Below are positions 18,665 through 27,200 of a stretch of DNA of 64,000 nucleotides, piece after piece. The translations under genes were made by a program, and so were the position numbers. Source of the DNA: BAIKAL-G1 sp943370385 (GTDB lineage Bacteria; Cyanobacteriota; Cyanobacteriia; PCC-6307; Cyanobiaceae); the NCBI GenBank assembly GCA_943370385.1, contig CALRQT020000013.1:33402-97401 (forward strand), read 5' to 3'. The stretch's first letter is position 1. Each line of letters opens with the position of its first letter. The notes under the pieces are model-generated. The model saw only the letters and a list, made by a program, of their open reading frames with translations, did no database searches and was not told the DNA's origin.

Positions 18665-18738
18665 CCCATGCCCAGCTGCTGAGCCTGGGCACATTGGGAT
18701 TCGACGGTGAAGTCAAGCTCCGGCCATGGATTGGTGAC

Positions 18739-19161
18739 CTAGGCCAGTGCCGGACTCAAGCCCAGGGCAGTAGCGGCTTGCTGCATCCGCCCATCGAAGC
18801 TGGCCAGCTGGGTGCAACGACTGTGGAGCGCCACCGCCAGATGCAGGGCATCACCGGCCCGCAGGCCGAGGGCTGGATCCTGCAGCAGTTCGGCCGCCTG
18901 CCGGAAGCGGCCACGATCGAGGGGGCGCAGCTCCACACCGCCCTGCAGGAGCCGCTCGAACTGTTCTCCGGCGGCCTGACGAGCCTGGGTGCTGAGGCCA
19001 TGGTGGCGCTGCTTGAGGCCCAGGGCGCTGTGGGTCTCGGTGATCAGCCAATCGCTGCTGATCAAGGAGTCACGGCATTGCCCAAACCAGTCGAGTGCGA
19101 GGGGGCTCCGTTCCTCTGGTGTCAGCAGGGCTACCACCACGCTGGTGTCGAGATAGATCAT
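18739..19161 (-). CDS. vapC: VapC-type PIN-domain toxin
   Basis: A 140-residue PIN ribonuclease. The first acidic residue is in MIYLDTSVVVALL, the Glu in ITETHSAL, the third in RAGDALHLAVAL and the last in LASFDGRM. All four metal-binding positions look present. It follows the AbrB-type antitoxin gene; an alternative GTG start at 19191 would overlap the antitoxin stop. Such toxins cleave tRNA or rRNA when freed from antitoxin. Confidence 0.8.
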   Translation of the reverse strand: MIYLDTSVVVALLTPEERSPLALDWFGQCRDSLISSDWLITETHSALGLKQRHHGLSTQARQAAGEQFERLLQGGVELRPLDRGRFRQAAELLQDPALGLRAGDALHLAVALHSRCTQLASFDGRMQQAATALGLSPALA

Positions 19162-19187
19162 CGATGGGCCACCCCACGAAGCCTTCG

Positions 19188-19511
19188 TCACCAGCGCTCA
19201 CCGGCGCGGCAGTCCTCGATCACCGCAGGGGTGAGGGGCATGGTGGCTTGCAGCTGGCGCAGATCAGTGGCCAGGGCCGCGCGATCCAACCTGCGCAGAG
19301 GCTCCAGGCTCAGGCGGCCGTCAGGGCCAACGACGATGTCGATCTCATCCCCTTCTTGCAGCCCCGCCTGACGCAGGCAATCGGCCGGGAGCCTGACCGC
19401 CAGGCTGTTTCCCCAGCGGCGGATCGCCTGCGGGAAGTGCTGGCTGGCGTCAGCTGAACGACCTTGAGGCTTGGACTGTGTCAAGGAACGCCCTTGGCCG
19501 TTCACGGCCAC
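19188..19511 (-). CDS. vapB: AbrB/MazE-type antitoxin (VapB)
   Basis: A 107-residue protein. Residues about 25-70 carry the swapped-hairpin AbrB pattern (FPQAIRRWGNSLAVRLP, EGDEIDIVVGPDGRLSL), followed by a helical toxin-binding tail. The first 20 residues look dispensable and the true start may lie further in. It is cognate to the downstream PIN toxin and probably autoregulates the pair. Confidence 0.75.
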   Translation of the reverse strand: MAVNGQGRSLTQSKPQGRSADASQHFPQAIRRWGNSLAVRLPADCLRQAGLQEGDEIDIVVGPDGRLSLEPLRRLDRAALATDLRQLQATMPLTPAVIEDCRAGERW

Positions 19512-19547
19512 CTGTAGAGACGTGACTCTACGCCCGTTTTGTGGCGT

Positions 19548-19790
19548 TCAGTGCTGCAGATGCCGCCGGCTCCAGCCAGTGATGGTCGCCTCGACGTTCT
19601 CGAGGTGCCACTGCAGGGGCCCTTTCCCCTGGGTGCAGCCCCAACGGCGGTAGTGCTTGCCGGGCGTGAGCACCCCGCGGAGACGCAGCTGTCGCAGGGT
19701 TTCGCGGCTCATGCCCAGTTCGGTGCAGGCCTCGGCGGTGGTGACCCAAACCCGATGACGCCCGGATGGTGCGGGAGCTGGGCTATCCAT
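19548..19790 (-). CDS. small HTH DNA-binding protein (excisionase-like)
   Basis: An 80-residue protein with a MerR/excisionase-type winged helix: VTTAEACTELGMSRETLRQLRLRG, then a basic wing GKHYRRWG. Its ATG overlaps the stop of the BRO-like gene, so it is the end of the leftward early operon. By size and position it is a candidate directionality factor for the integrase, or a local regulator. I cannot distinguish these. Confidence 0.6.
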   Translation of the reverse strand: MDSPAPAPSGRHRVWVTTAEACTELGMSRETLRQLRLRGVLTPGKHYRRWGCTQGKGPLQWHLENVEATITGWSRRHLQH

Positions 19791-20593
19791 CAGCCGTGCC
19801 CCCGCACGATGTCGAGCACGGCTGGGTTCCAGAGGATCTGGTAGCCGCTATGGCCATGGCGGCAGTAGGGCAAGGCCTCGGCCCACTCCTGGCCCCGTTC
19901 GGTCAGCTCCCATTCATCGCGGGCGTTGCGGACCTGCAGACCGCAGGCCGCTAGGTGCTGGTTCATCACCCGGGCTGCCATGCCCAGCTGGCGCCCGAGC
20001 CCGGTGGCGTCGCACCGGGAGGTGCGCCAGGCGGCGCGATGTGAGCAGATCGGGGCCTCCGCTGCTGGCAGGGCTCGCCGCAGGGTTTCAGTCGCCAGCC
20101 CAGTGTTCTCCTGAATGCAGGTGAGCGTTGCTGCCATGGCAATACCGGGTTTAACGCCGGGGATCTGGGCGATGGCCTGACCAATCAGCAACAGGGCGCC
20201 GACGCTGTCCTGCTTGTCTGAGGGCAAGCCCGGCTGCGTGGAGGCGAGGTTCGGCACGGCATAACTGCCGGTGCGACGGATCGCCGGCAGCACCTCATGG
20301 GTGATCCAGCGCTTGAAGCGCTTGGCCTCCGGCTTGCGGCTGCCGAGAACCAAGGTGTAAAGACCAGGTTCATTTACCGTGGCCACGACCTGCAAACCGC
20401 CAGGGGTGTCGGTTGAAATGACACCCTTCTCGTCGGCATCCAGTCGGGTCGTGGCCTGACGAGGATTCCCGATCTCCAGCACGCTGCAGACATCGGTGGC
20501 GACAAACCAGGGGTCGCCGTGGCTATCGGTGAGGACCCGGATCTGAGCGCCCTCGTAGTGGAAGGGCAGATGGGTGGAAAGGCTGCTAGTCAT
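19790..20593 (-). CDS. BRO-N family protein (phage antirepressor-like)
   Basis: A 267-residue protein starting at ATG 20593. Residues about 10-110 have the BRO-N pattern: IRVLTDSHGDPWFVATDVCSVL, TTRLDADEKGV, VNEPGLYTLVLGSRKPEAK, FKRWITHEVLPAIRRTGSY. The C-terminal half carries another helical DNA-binding-like part (LGRQLGMAARVMNQHLAACG). BRO-N proteins are common phage antirepressors and DNA-binding regulators. It is coupled to the downstream HTH gene by a one-base overlap. Confidence 0.75.
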   Translation of the reverse strand: MTSSLSTHLPFHYEGAQIRVLTDSHGDPWFVATDVCSVLEIGNPRQATTRLDADEKGVISTDTPGGLQVVATVNEPGLYTLVLGSRKPEAKRFKRWITHEVLPAIRRTGSYAVPNLASTQPGLPSDKQDSVGALLLIGQAIAQIPGVKPGIAMAATLTCIQENTGLATETLRRALPAAEAPICSHRAAWRTSRCDATGLGRQLGMAARVMNQHLAACGLQVRNARDEWELTERGQEWAEALPYCRHGHSGYQILWNPAVLDIVRGHG

Positions 20594-20675
20594 CACTGAA
20601 AAGCGGTGGAACGGGTGCCAGCGGCGGTGGTTCTGACCCGGAGCTGCTGGCGTGTGGTTGGGGTTGGGGTTTGTA

Positions 20676-21428
20676 TCAGCGATCGGCCAGCTGATCGCGC
20701 AAGCGCTTGAGGGTGAGCAGCAACCAGATGCGGCGGTAGCTCTTGACCTGGCGGGGGGCGCCGTCGACGAACTGTTGGCGCACCGGTGGCTCCTGGTGGA
20801 ACTCTTTGCGGTAGGTCGCCGCGACCAGCTTTCCCACTGAGCCGTACTGGTTGCGGGGCAGCACCTGCTGGAACACCTCCAACCAGGCATCGCTGAGGGT
20901 CATTTCCTCATCGATAGGGGCAGCTGGCAGCAGCCCGGCGCCTGTGGTGATCAAGTTGCCCCGCACGAAGTCCTTAAAGAGGAGCTCATCGCGCTGATCG
21001 AGGCCACCGAGCCGCTCGAATAGGCCGATGCTGCGCTCGACCAGGGTAAGCAGTTCGGCTGCCCTGAGCCTTGGCGAGGACATTGGCGCTGGTGCGGTTG
21101 GTGCCTGCTGGCTGGTTTCGAGGAACCAGCCGTCCATCCAGACGGCAAAGGGTGCACTGATCCAGCGGGCCAGGTCGACTGCGACCTGGGGATGGACCCA
21201 GGATCCGCCGCCTTGGCCCTGGCGGGACTCAATCAGGTCAAACACCGGAATTTCCGTTGTTTGGGACAGGGCGCCTAGATAGGTCTGGCAGCGGTCTGAC
21301 TCGCGGTAATCAGACCAGCGCTTCTTATTTGCTTTGCACATCGCCGTGGCATTGATGTAGCCATCGCTAGTGCGGCGTGAGATGGGGGTGTCGTTCCAGG
21401 ACCGGACGACCAGGGACTGGGACTCCAT
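20676..21428 (-). CDS. KilA-N domain protein
   Basis: A 250-residue protein starting at ATG 21428. Residues 5-110 show the KilA-N pattern: DGYINATAMCKANKKRWSDY, a later SYLGAL-like segment, and GGSWVHPQVAVDLARWISAPFAVWMDGW. The C-terminal half is helical with a basic end. KilA-N is found in phage antirepressors and viral DNA-binding proteins. It sits in the leftward early operon between the small membrane protein and the BRO-like gene, so two antirepressor-type proteins are side by side. Confidence 0.8.
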   Translation of the reverse strand: MESQSLVVRSWNDTPISRRTSDGYINATAMCKANKKRWSDYRESDRCQTYLGALSQTTEIPVFDLIESRQGQGGGSWVHPQVAVDLARWISAPFAVWMDGWFLETSQQAPTAPAPMSSPRLRAAELLTLVERSIGLFERLGGLDQRDELLFKDFVRGNLITTGAGLLPAAPIDEEMTLSDAWLEVFQQVLPRNQYGSVGKLVAATYRKEFHQEPPVRQQFVDGAPRQVKSYRRIWLLLTLKRLRDQLADR

Positions 21429-21472
21429 AGAGAGGACTGGGGTTGGTGGGTTTGCAGTTGCCGATGGTTTGT

Positions 21473-21808
21473 TCAGCGAGCCGGCAGCGGTTTGACAGGA
21501 GCAACCCCCGCGGCAGTCCCCGATGCGGAATCGGCATGAGAGCGGTCGAGCTTGGGGGTTGCCTTGGTGGCCGTCGCAGAAGCTGCGGTTAGCGATGGCA
21601 ATAGGGGCCTGGCAATCACCAGCAGGGCGGTGCCGAGCTGGCAGAGGAGCACCAGCAACAGCAGGCGCTGGAGGTTGGAGAGGCTGGTGAGGGCGACCAG
21701 GACGGTGGGCCGGCGGCTGTTGCAAAAACGAGGCAGCTGGGGGCCGGGCCGGTGAGAGGTGGCGCCCCTCCAGGTGCCGGGGCCTGGGCTTGGGCGATCG
21801 GTTGCCAT
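21473..21808 (-). CDS. small single-pass membrane protein
   Basis: A 111-residue protein whose ATG overlaps the SSB stop (ATGA), which supports it as real. Residues about 40-68 are strongly hydrophobic (LLLLVLLCQLGTALLVIA), flanked by a basic N-terminal part and a proline/alanine-rich tail. No family recognised. Confidence 0.45.
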   Translation of the reverse strand: MATDRPSPGPGTWRGATSHRPGPQLPRFCNSRRPTVLVALTSLSNLQRLLLLVLLCQLGTALLVIARPLLPSLTAASATATKATPKLDRSHADSASGTAAGVAPVKPLPAR

Positions 21809-22452
21809 CAGAAGGGGACCTCCTGGTCGTCGCTGTCGCTAGCGGCGGACCAAGTTGGGGTTGGATTGCCAGGGGCCTGGTTAGGGGCTGGGCCGTTGGC
21901 CTGGCTAGCGACAACATCTGCCGGGGGCGCGCTGTAGCCCTCGACCTGCTCAAAGCTGTCGGTGGGATCGAGCTGCTCATAGGGGATGTAATCAACCACC
22001 TGAACGGCACGGGGCTGGAAGGTCATGCCGCAGCCGTTCTCTCCATCCCAGTCGTAGGTGTCAAAGGCGACAATCAACTTGGAGCCATTGCCGATGGCAG
22101 CGCCAGTCCAGGGCTGCTTTTTGGCATCGACGATGCGCGGCCCCTCGGACAGGGAGCCATCGCGCCTCAGAAATTGCGGCACCTTGAAGCGCAGCACGGT
22201 GATCTCACTGGGCCGCTCCTTATCGGCCTTCCAGGGGAAGCCCTTTTCGGCGCGGCGTTTGCGGCTGCCGTGTAGGGCAATGAACTGGTCCTCCATCGCT
22301 AGCAGGAAGGATTGGGCCTGCTGGTCGTTGCTTGGCAGCAGCAGATCGCAGGTCCAGGCCATGGGTTTGGCCCTATCGAGCTGGTGGCGAGGGGTGATCA
22401 GGTGGGCCCAGCGCACTGCAGCGAGGGGGGTGCGAAAGATGTCCTTAGCCAT
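21808..22452 (-). CDS. single-stranded DNA-binding protein, DUF2815/T7 gp2.5-like
   Basis: A 214-residue protein. The body resembles the DUF2815/gp2.5-type OB fold (FRTPLAAVRWAHLITPR, ITVLRFKVPQFLR, NGSKLIVAFDTYDW, FQPRAVQVVDYIPY). A disordered Pro/Ala-rich linker leads to a classic acidic SSB tip, SDSDDQEVPF, which in SSBs recruits replication and recombination partners. It lies between an ERF-like annealing protein and KilA-N, consistent with phage replication or recombination. Confidence 0.75.
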   Translation of the reverse strand: MAKDIFRTPLAAVRWAHLITPRHQLDRAKPMAWTCDLLLPSNDQQAQSFLLAMEDQFIALHGSRKRRAEKGFPWKADKERPSEITVLRFKVPQFLRRDGSLSEGPRIVDAKKQPWTGAAIGNGSKLIVAFDTYDWDGENGCGMTFQPRAVQVVDYIPYEQLDPTDSFEQVEGYSAPPADVVASQANGPAPNQAPGNPTPTWSAASDSDDQEVPF

Positions 22453-22541
22453 GGGTTAACGCGGTGCAAGGGATCTGGTGAGCGGCTGGCAGCAGGGTTG
22501 CTCGCCTTAGCGGCGGAGTGGCCTAGGGCTTGGGCAATCGC

Positions 22542-23414
22542 TCATGGGAGCGGCGGCACCGGGGCGGTGTTCTGCATTGGGGCTGGGTTCTGGCCTTGGG
22601 CTGGGTTTTGGGCCTCGGTAAGGAAGTGCTCCAGGAAGCGGCCGTGTTGGCGCTGGCTGATGCGATCACCGATCGAGCGGGCATTGCGCGGCACCAAGAA
22701 GTGCTCGCGGAAGGCGGTGGTGAGCTCGCGGCGGGTGCTTTGGGGCAGGGCCAGGATCCGGCGGTGGTAATCGCCGATCTCATCAGGGCTCAGGGGCTCA
22801 AGGCCTGAATCCGGCGTGGCGCCTGCATTGGGGCTGCCTGGGGCAGGCCCCGGCTCAATCGGCTGGTGCTGCTGGTCTGGGCTCGCCTGCTGAACAGGAG
22901 GCGCCAGCTGGGCCTGCTCACCAACAGGTTCGCCAGCAGGCTTGCTGGTGGCAGCGTCGCTTTCAGCGTCACTGGGCTCTACAGCCCAAGGCACCTCTGC
23001 CACGGGAATCCCCAGCAGTAGGGCCAGCATTAGGCCGGTCATGCTGGCCAGGTCGCTGGGCTCGCTCGCCCAGGTCTCGCTGCTGAGTTCGGCGCCGGAT
23101 GCATGCCGAACCGTGACCTGGAGCCTGGGGCGGCCGTGTTGTTCGCCGAGGCGGGCGGACCAGCCGATGCCCTGGCGCAGGGCCGGCTTGGCCGCTGCCG
23201 CGACTGCGCCGAGGTCGCTTGTGGGGATGGCGGTGACCTCGGCCTGGAAACGGGCTAGGGCCCAGGTGAGTTGTTGCTCGGGCCCCTGGGGGTTCTGGAT
23301 TGGCGGCACCAGAGGTGCCTGCTGGGATGCGCCTCCCGGGTGGCCTGGCGCAGCAGTGGTGACGGGGACAACTGCCGCCGGGCTGGCCCCGGAGGGCCGG
23401 GCTGTGGAGTCCAT
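22542..23414 (-). CDS. ERF-like single-strand annealing protein
   Basis: A 290-residue protein. Residues about 45-150 resemble a divergent ERF recombinase domain (QQLTWALARFQAEVTAI, DLGAVAAAAKPALRQGIGW, ELSSETW, MTGLMLALLLG). A long Gln/Pro linker (150-220) leads to a C-terminal module: LSPDEIGDYHRRILALPQS, then TAFREHF and QRQHGRFLEHFL. The same C-terminal pattern occurs in the Rad52-like protein at 53543-54541. The SSB gene follows. ERF assignment is by pattern only. Confidence 0.55.
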   Translation of the reverse strand: MDSTARPSGASPAAVVPVTTAAPGHPGGASQQAPLVPPIQNPQGPEQQLTWALARFQAEVTAIPTSDLGAVAAAAKPALRQGIGWSARLGEQHGRPRLQVTVRHASGAELSSETWASEPSDLASMTGLMLALLLGIPVAEVPWAVEPSDAESDAATSKPAGEPVGEQAQLAPPVQQASPDQQHQPIEPGPAPGSPNAGATPDSGLEPLSPDEIGDYHRRILALPQSTRRELTTAFREHFLVPRNARSIGDRISQRQHGRFLEHFLTEAQNPAQGQNPAPMQNTAPVPPLP

Positions 23415-23547
23415 GGCGATTGCGATCGGGCGGTTGCCCGCTGATCGAAAGCTTAGAACTCCTAAAGCAAAGGAGCACTAGTAGGGACTGTTAATTCCTA
23501 GTTGCTTGCTCTGTTCGTGGTTGGCCAGCGGGCCTCAGCCCTGATGT

Positions 23548-24270
23548 CTATGGCGGCGCCATGGGTTTCTTGCCCTTGCTGCCGCCGGGCTGGCGCCGCT
23601 GGCGGTTGCTGTCCTCCCACTGATCCAGCCAGCGCTTGGGCAGGTAGTGGTCGGCCTCGATCCAGAGCGGCGCGAGCTCCTCGGGCTTGTAGTCGCCAAA
23701 GCCGGTGAGAACGGCATAGAAGCGTTTGCGGTGCTCCTCGCTGGCGACGGCCGCCAGGGTTGTGATCGCCTCGCTGGGATCGAGCTGCCATTCCTCGACT
23801 ACCCGGCGCAGCTGCTGGCGCCACTTGGCCGAGAGCTCGGTGGCCTTGCGCTGGCCGATCGTGGGTGGGGGTGTGTTGAGGAAGGCCGCTGGCACCTCCC
23901 GCAGGCCGCAGTAGCAAGCCCAAAGCTCCAGGGCGGTCCAGACCGGGCAGTCGCCATCGCCCAAGGGAATGGCGCCCTCAAGTTTTTGCTTAATCGCCTG
24001 GGTTTTGACCGCTCCCCACTCCTGTTCGGCGATGCGGCGGTTGAGCTCGGCCAGCTGCCAGAAGGCCTTTTGGCGCAGCTCACCGGCCTTGCCCTGCTCG
24101 ATCACCGAGAGGTTGCCGTAGGAGATCGTGTCAAAACCGGCCTCGTCGGCCCAGCTGCAGGCGGTGTACTGGGTCCAGCCATTGCGGCGGCGCCAGTTGA
24201 GCAGCATGCGGCCAAAGCCGGTGCGGTTGGCCTCCTGGCGCTCCAGCAGTTGGGCGTAGGTGATCGCCAC
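23548..24270 (-). CDS. putative HTH regulator of the element
   Basis: A 240-residue protein. Residues 18-60 look like an XRE-type helix-turn-helix (FGRMLLNWRRRNGWTQYTA, then SYGNLSVIEQGKAG). The rest is helical and Trp-rich with a basic C-terminal tail. It heads the leftward operon of ERF, SSB, KilA-N and BRO genes, the usual position of a phage-type regulator. The function is inferred from HTH pattern and location only. Confidence 0.5.
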   Translation of the reverse strand: MAITYAQLLERQEANRTGFGRMLLNWRRRNGWTQYTACSWADEAGFDTISYGNLSVIEQGKAGELRQKAFWQLAELNRRIAEQEWGAVKTQAIKQKLEGAIPLGDGDCPVWTALELWACYCGLREVPAAFLNTPPPTIGQRKATELSAKWRQQLRRVVEEWQLDPSEAITTLAAVASEEHRKRFYAVLTGFGDYKPEELAPLWIEADHYLPKRWLDQWEDSNRQRRQPGGSKGKKPMAPP

Positions 24271-24348
24271 CGGGTTAATCCTGAGTTAATGGGCCGATTC
24301 TAAGCCAAGCTTGCTGTAGCTAGCCAGAGCCTGACTGGTCTAGGCCCG

Positions 24349-24513
24349 TCAGGGCCGTTCAGGGCCGAGCGGAGAGAGGAGCTGCTTGGCCAGCTTGCCT
24401 GTGATGATTTGGCCTGTTTCCACCTGCACTCTCAAAGCCAGGCTGTAGGGATGGTCGCCCGGGTGGGCCCGGCTCAACCGGTAGAGCCGCTGCCGTAGGT
24501 CGGCCCGGTCCAT
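24349..24513 (-). CDS. 54-residue protein downstream of the VRR-NUC gene
   Basis: A short frame starting at ATG 24513 that overlaps the stop of the nuclease gene (TAATG), good evidence of translational coupling. It begins MDRADLRQRLYRLSRA and ends LLSPLGPERP. It is helical and basic. No family recognised. Confidence 0.45.
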   Translation of the reverse strand: MDRADLRQRLYRLSRAHPGDHPYSLALRVQVETGQIITGKLAKQLLSPLGPERP

Positions 24514-24905
24514 TAGGGGATCTGCGGCAGCGGGTCCCTGGCTGGCCAGGTTGCCAGCTCCAGGGCCTGCTCGGCCGCCTCGACGGAGCGGCAGATGGCC
24601 GCCAGGCCGCCCAACTGCTCAACGAGCTGCAGAAAGGCCCGCTGCTCCGGGCTGACGACACCGCGGGCGGTCTTGATCTCCAGGGCAACGAACTGGGCGA
24701 TGCGCTGGCCGACCAGATCTGGGGTGATCTCAAGCGAGCGCAGGCCGATCAGGTCGCTGCTGCCCTTGGCCAACCCAAAGCGCACTAGCCGGCCTTGCTG
24801 GTCGACCAGGGCGCCGCTGTTGTTGCGCCACAAGCGCACTGGGCCGTGGCCGCAGGCCAGGCGGATGCGCTGCTGGATCTCGTGTTCGCCCATGGAGGAG
24901 GCCAT
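24513..24905 (-). CDS. VRR-NUC domain nuclease
   Basis: A 130-residue protein consisting of a standalone VRR-NUC (PD-(D/E)XK) domain: EHEIQQRIRLACG at the start, RFGLAKGSSDLIGL with the catalytic Asp, FVALEIKTARGVVSPEQ with the Glu-x-Lys pair, and a closing helix. Phage VRR-NUC proteins process replication or recombination intermediates. An array of GTATTCGC motifs lies 40-80 bp upstream of its start. ATG 24905 is chosen; ATG 24893 is also possible. Confidence 0.75.
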   Translation of the reverse strand: MASSMGEHEIQQRIRLACGHGPVRLWRNNSGALVDQQGRLVRFGLAKGSSDLIGLRSLEITPDLVGQRIAQFVALEIKTARGVVSPEQRAFLQLVEQLGGLAAICRSVEAAEQALELATWPARDPLPQIP

Positions 24906-24946
24906 GGCCCCTATTGCCAGCGGGGGCGGGCGTCAGCGATGGCCAT

Positions 24947-24983
24947 GTATTCGCTGTTTTGCGAATACCTGCCTTGTATTCGC
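24947..24983. repeat. GTATTCGC motif array, copy 1
   Basis: Three 8-bp motifs at offsets 0, 14 and 29: GTATTCGC, its reverse complement GCGAATAC, and GTATTCGC again. The first two form a perfect inverted repeat around a 6-bp spacer. About 54 bp here (24947-25000) are nearly identical to the copy at 28738. It lies just upstream of the VRR-NUC gene. It could be an operator or an iteron. Confidence 0.75.
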
Positions 24984-25029
24984 CGATCTGGCCTGGCTGC
25001 TAATTGCACAGGACCTGAGCCGGTTGCTC

Positions 25030-25299
25030 CTACTCGTAGTGGCTCCAGAGACGCAGGACTTTCACGATGCGCTCCTCCTCCAGCACCTGGTAGACGAGGC
25101 GGTGCTGGATGGTGATGCGGCGGGAGCAGCCCCCGCGCAGCTTTCCGACTAGGGCCTCGTAGGGCGGCGGTTGGACATAGGGGTCGTTGGCCAAAAGCTC
25201 AAGAAGGGCCTGGGCGTTCTGCTTGAGGGCAGGCGATGCGGACGCGAGCTTGCGGGCGTCTTTTTGAGCCTGCTCGGTGAACAGAATCGTCCAGCTCAC
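25030..25299 (-). CDS. yoeB: YoeB/Txe-family toxin
   Basis: An 89-residue protein closely following the YoeB pattern: SWTILFTEQAQKDARKL, YEALVGKLRGGCSRRITIQHRLVYQV and a C-terminal LRLWSHYE with the catalytic His and Tyr. It is a ribosome-dependent mRNA interferase. It overlaps the YefM-like gene by four bases. Confidence 0.85.
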   Translation of the reverse strand: MSWTILFTEQAQKDARKLASASPALKQNAQALLELLANDPYVQPPPYEALVGKLRGGCSRRITIQHRLVYQVLEEERIVKVLRLWSHYE

Positions 25300-25538
25300 C
25301 AGCCCGGTTCGGTGCTGAGGTCGGAGACATCGGTCGCCATGCCATCCAGGATCGACTCGCGCATGCCGGGGATCGAGACCAGGTGCAGGGTTTCCTGGAT
25401 GGCGCGCCAGTCGTCTTCTGAAAGCAGGACGGCATTGCCCCGCTTGCCGGTGATCTGGAGCGGCTCGTGGGACTGCCCCACCTCATCGATCAGGGCGTAG
25501 AGCCGCTTGCGGGCTTCCGTGGCTGAGACGGTGGCCAT
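25296..25538 (-). CDS. yefM: YefM-family antitoxin
   Basis: An 80-residue protein with the YefM/Phd DNA-binding half (TVSATEARKRLYALIDEVGQ, PLQITGKRGNAVLLSEDDWRAIQETLHLVS) and a short acidic tail for YoeB binding. It comes first in the operon and probably represses it. Confidence 0.85.
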   Translation of the reverse strand: MATVSATEARKRLYALIDEVGQSHEPLQITGKRGNAVLLSEDDWRAIQETLHLVSIPGMRESILDGMATDVSDLSTEPGW

Positions 25539-25743
25539 GGGTTTCCTGCTGCCCGTACGTCAAAGCGTACCGTGTTGGGCCATGCTGCGCTGCCGGGCCG
25601 CCCGGGCATGGCGTGCCCAGGTCAGCTTGTTGCCTCTACTCGATCAGTGTTCAACGGGAGGGCTGCTGAAAACCCTCGACCTGGCACGGGAGCTTGAGCG
25701 AGTCCTGGCACCCTGCAGGGGACTGGTGGTTGCCCGATGCCCC

Positions 25744-26040
25744 TCAGTTCTGATGACGCGCCGAGTAGCCGGCCACGGCTCCAACCAATGCGGCAGCCAT
25801 GCTGCCAAGTCCTTGGAGTCCTTGCTGTCGCTGTTCGGCGCTGTATCGCCCCTGCAGGTCCACTGCCACCCAACTGCAGACCGCTAGTAGAGCCAGTACG
25901 GAGATACCTCCTAGGCGAAGGACGACCCTCTCAAGCCCACGACGGTGTGCATGTTCTGCTGGATCGCTGCGGCGCCCCTGCAGCCGCTCGAAGGTGTCGG
26001 CTAGCTCGACCAGGGATTGGGGGTCAGGCAGCTGGTTCAC
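25744..26040 (-). CDS. small membrane protein beside CopG-type gene
   Basis: A 98-residue protein with a helical N-terminus (LVELADTFERLQGR), one membrane segment at about 42-62 (LGGISVLALLAVCSWVAV) and a second hydrophobic patch near the C-terminus. It overlaps the ribbon-helix-helix gene by four bases, like a toxin after an antitoxin. A membrane-acting toxin is possible; this is inference from arrangement only. Confidence 0.5.
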   Translation of the reverse strand: MNQLPDPQSLVELADTFERLQGRRSDPAEHAHRRGLERVVLRLGGISVLALLAVCSWVAVDLQGRYSAEQRQQGLQGLGSMAAALVGAVAGYSARHQN

Positions 26041-26252
26041 AGGGTCACGACTTCCTTGATCCGGGGCAGGCCGCCTTCCTCCACGAAGAACCCCATGCTG
26101 CGGCCCTCTTGCTTTTCCTTCTTGGCGAAGGCGAGGAGGGCCACAGCCCGCCTCACCACCTCCGCCCTGCTGAGCCCCTCGGCTTCTGCCAGCTGATCGA
26201 GGCCTTCTAGGAAGGCATCCGACACCCGCAGGGCCAGCCGCTCCGTCTTCAT
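26037..26252 (-). CDS. ribbon-helix-helix (CopG-type) protein
   Basis: A 71-residue protein. ERLALRVSDAFLEGLDQLAEAEG then LSRAEVVRRAVALL is a typical RHH DNA-binding unit, with a short C-terminal tail. ATG 26252 is chosen because the RHH begins there; the upstream open frame lacks coding character. It probably autoregulates the pair with the membrane protein that it overlaps. Confidence 0.65.
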   Translation of the reverse strand: MKTERLALRVSDAFLEGLDQLAEAEGLSRAEVVRRAVALLAFAKKEKQEGRSMGFFVEEGGLPRIKEVVTL

Positions 26253-26403
26253 GGTGTGTGCGTACATCCGTTGCCCAAAGCTACGGCGTTTGGTGTCTTT
26301 TGGGTCGGCTCGGCTTGTCTGTCCTGGGCTTGCCCCTTGGGCCTGCTGCTGGACCACCCCTGCGAGCCTGGTCAAGATGGGATCACCTTGCAAGGGAAGC
26401 GGC

Positions 26404-26826
26404 TCAGGTCAAGCTCCAGGGATTGATCAACTCCAGGCCGATCTCGGCGAAGTCGTGGATGTCCCGTGTGGCCAGGGGCACCCCGTGGGCCAGGGCCGTG
26501 GCTGCGATCACCGCATCGGCAGTCGCCATCGGCCGGGCCAGCACTTCGCGGCGCCGCAGTAATTCGGCGTACCAGTGGGCTGCGTCGCTGGTGAAGGGCC
26601 AGATCCGGCCAGCAAATAGCTCGGCCGCCAGGGCATCCCAGCTCTGCTGGAGTTGTTGCTGACGCCGGCCAGCTGGGAGCCGGGCTAGGCCGTGCAGGAT
26701 TTCGGCCTCGTTCATGGCCGTGATCGCCACCGCCTCTGGATCAAGGCCATCGGCCCAGGCCAGCACCTTGGGCTCGGGCACCAGACGCATCAGCTCCGAG
26801 ATCACATTGGTGTCGAGCAAAATCAC
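26404..26826 (-). CDS. FitB/VapC-type PIN-domain toxin
   Basis: A 140-residue PIN ribonuclease starting at GTG 26826: VILLDTNVISELMR (first Asp), AMNEAEILHGLARLP (Glu, typical FitB), ATADAVIAATALAHG (Asp) and LATRDIHDF (Asp). It is 31 bp downstream of the FitA-like gene. FitB-type toxins are held inactive by FitA. Confidence 0.8.
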   Translation of the reverse strand: MILLDTNVISELMRLVPEPKVLAWADGLDPEAVAITAMNEAEILHGLARLPAGRRQQQLQQSWDALAAELFAGRIWPFTSDAAHWYAELLRRREVLARPMATADAVIAATALAHGVPLATRDIHDFAEIGLELINPWSLT

Positions 26827-26857
26827 CGGGACGGCTCCGCTTGGGAATCGATCTGCC

Positions 26858-27130
26858 TCAGGGTTCCAGGTTGGTTTCGTGTTCGAACTGGGCTGGGGTT
26901 GGCAGGGAGGAACGCTCCGGCAGGTCCAGCTCCACCCCGCCGAGCCGGGCGAAATGGTCATGGATGCGACTGCCTAGGCCCTTGCCGTTAGGGGCGGGCT
27001 CCCCAGCTGCGATGGCGGCCCGAAGAATTGTGCGGGCCTCCTCCTCCATCGAGCGGCCGTGGCGGGCGGCCTGCACGCGGAGCTGGGCCTTGGTGCTCTC
27101 GTCGAGGTTGCGGATGGTGAGGGTGGCCAT
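26858..27130 (-). CDS. FitA-type ribbon-helix-helix antitoxin
   Basis: A 90-residue protein. ATLTIRNLDESTKAQLRVQA then HGRSMEEEARTILRAA is the Arc/FitA RHH domain. The C-terminal tail (LDLPERSSLPTPAQF) would bind the PIN toxin. It comes first in the operon. Confidence 0.8.
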   Translation of the reverse strand: MATLTIRNLDESTKAQLRVQAARHGRSMEEEARTILRAAIAAGEPAPNGKGLGSRIHDHFARLGGVELDLPERSSLPTPAQFEHETNLEP

Positions 27131-27200
27131 GGAGGACGACTGCTGGCGCTGCTAGCAATGCTGTCAACGCTAACGCCGCTGGCGACTGCTCGCCCTGCCA

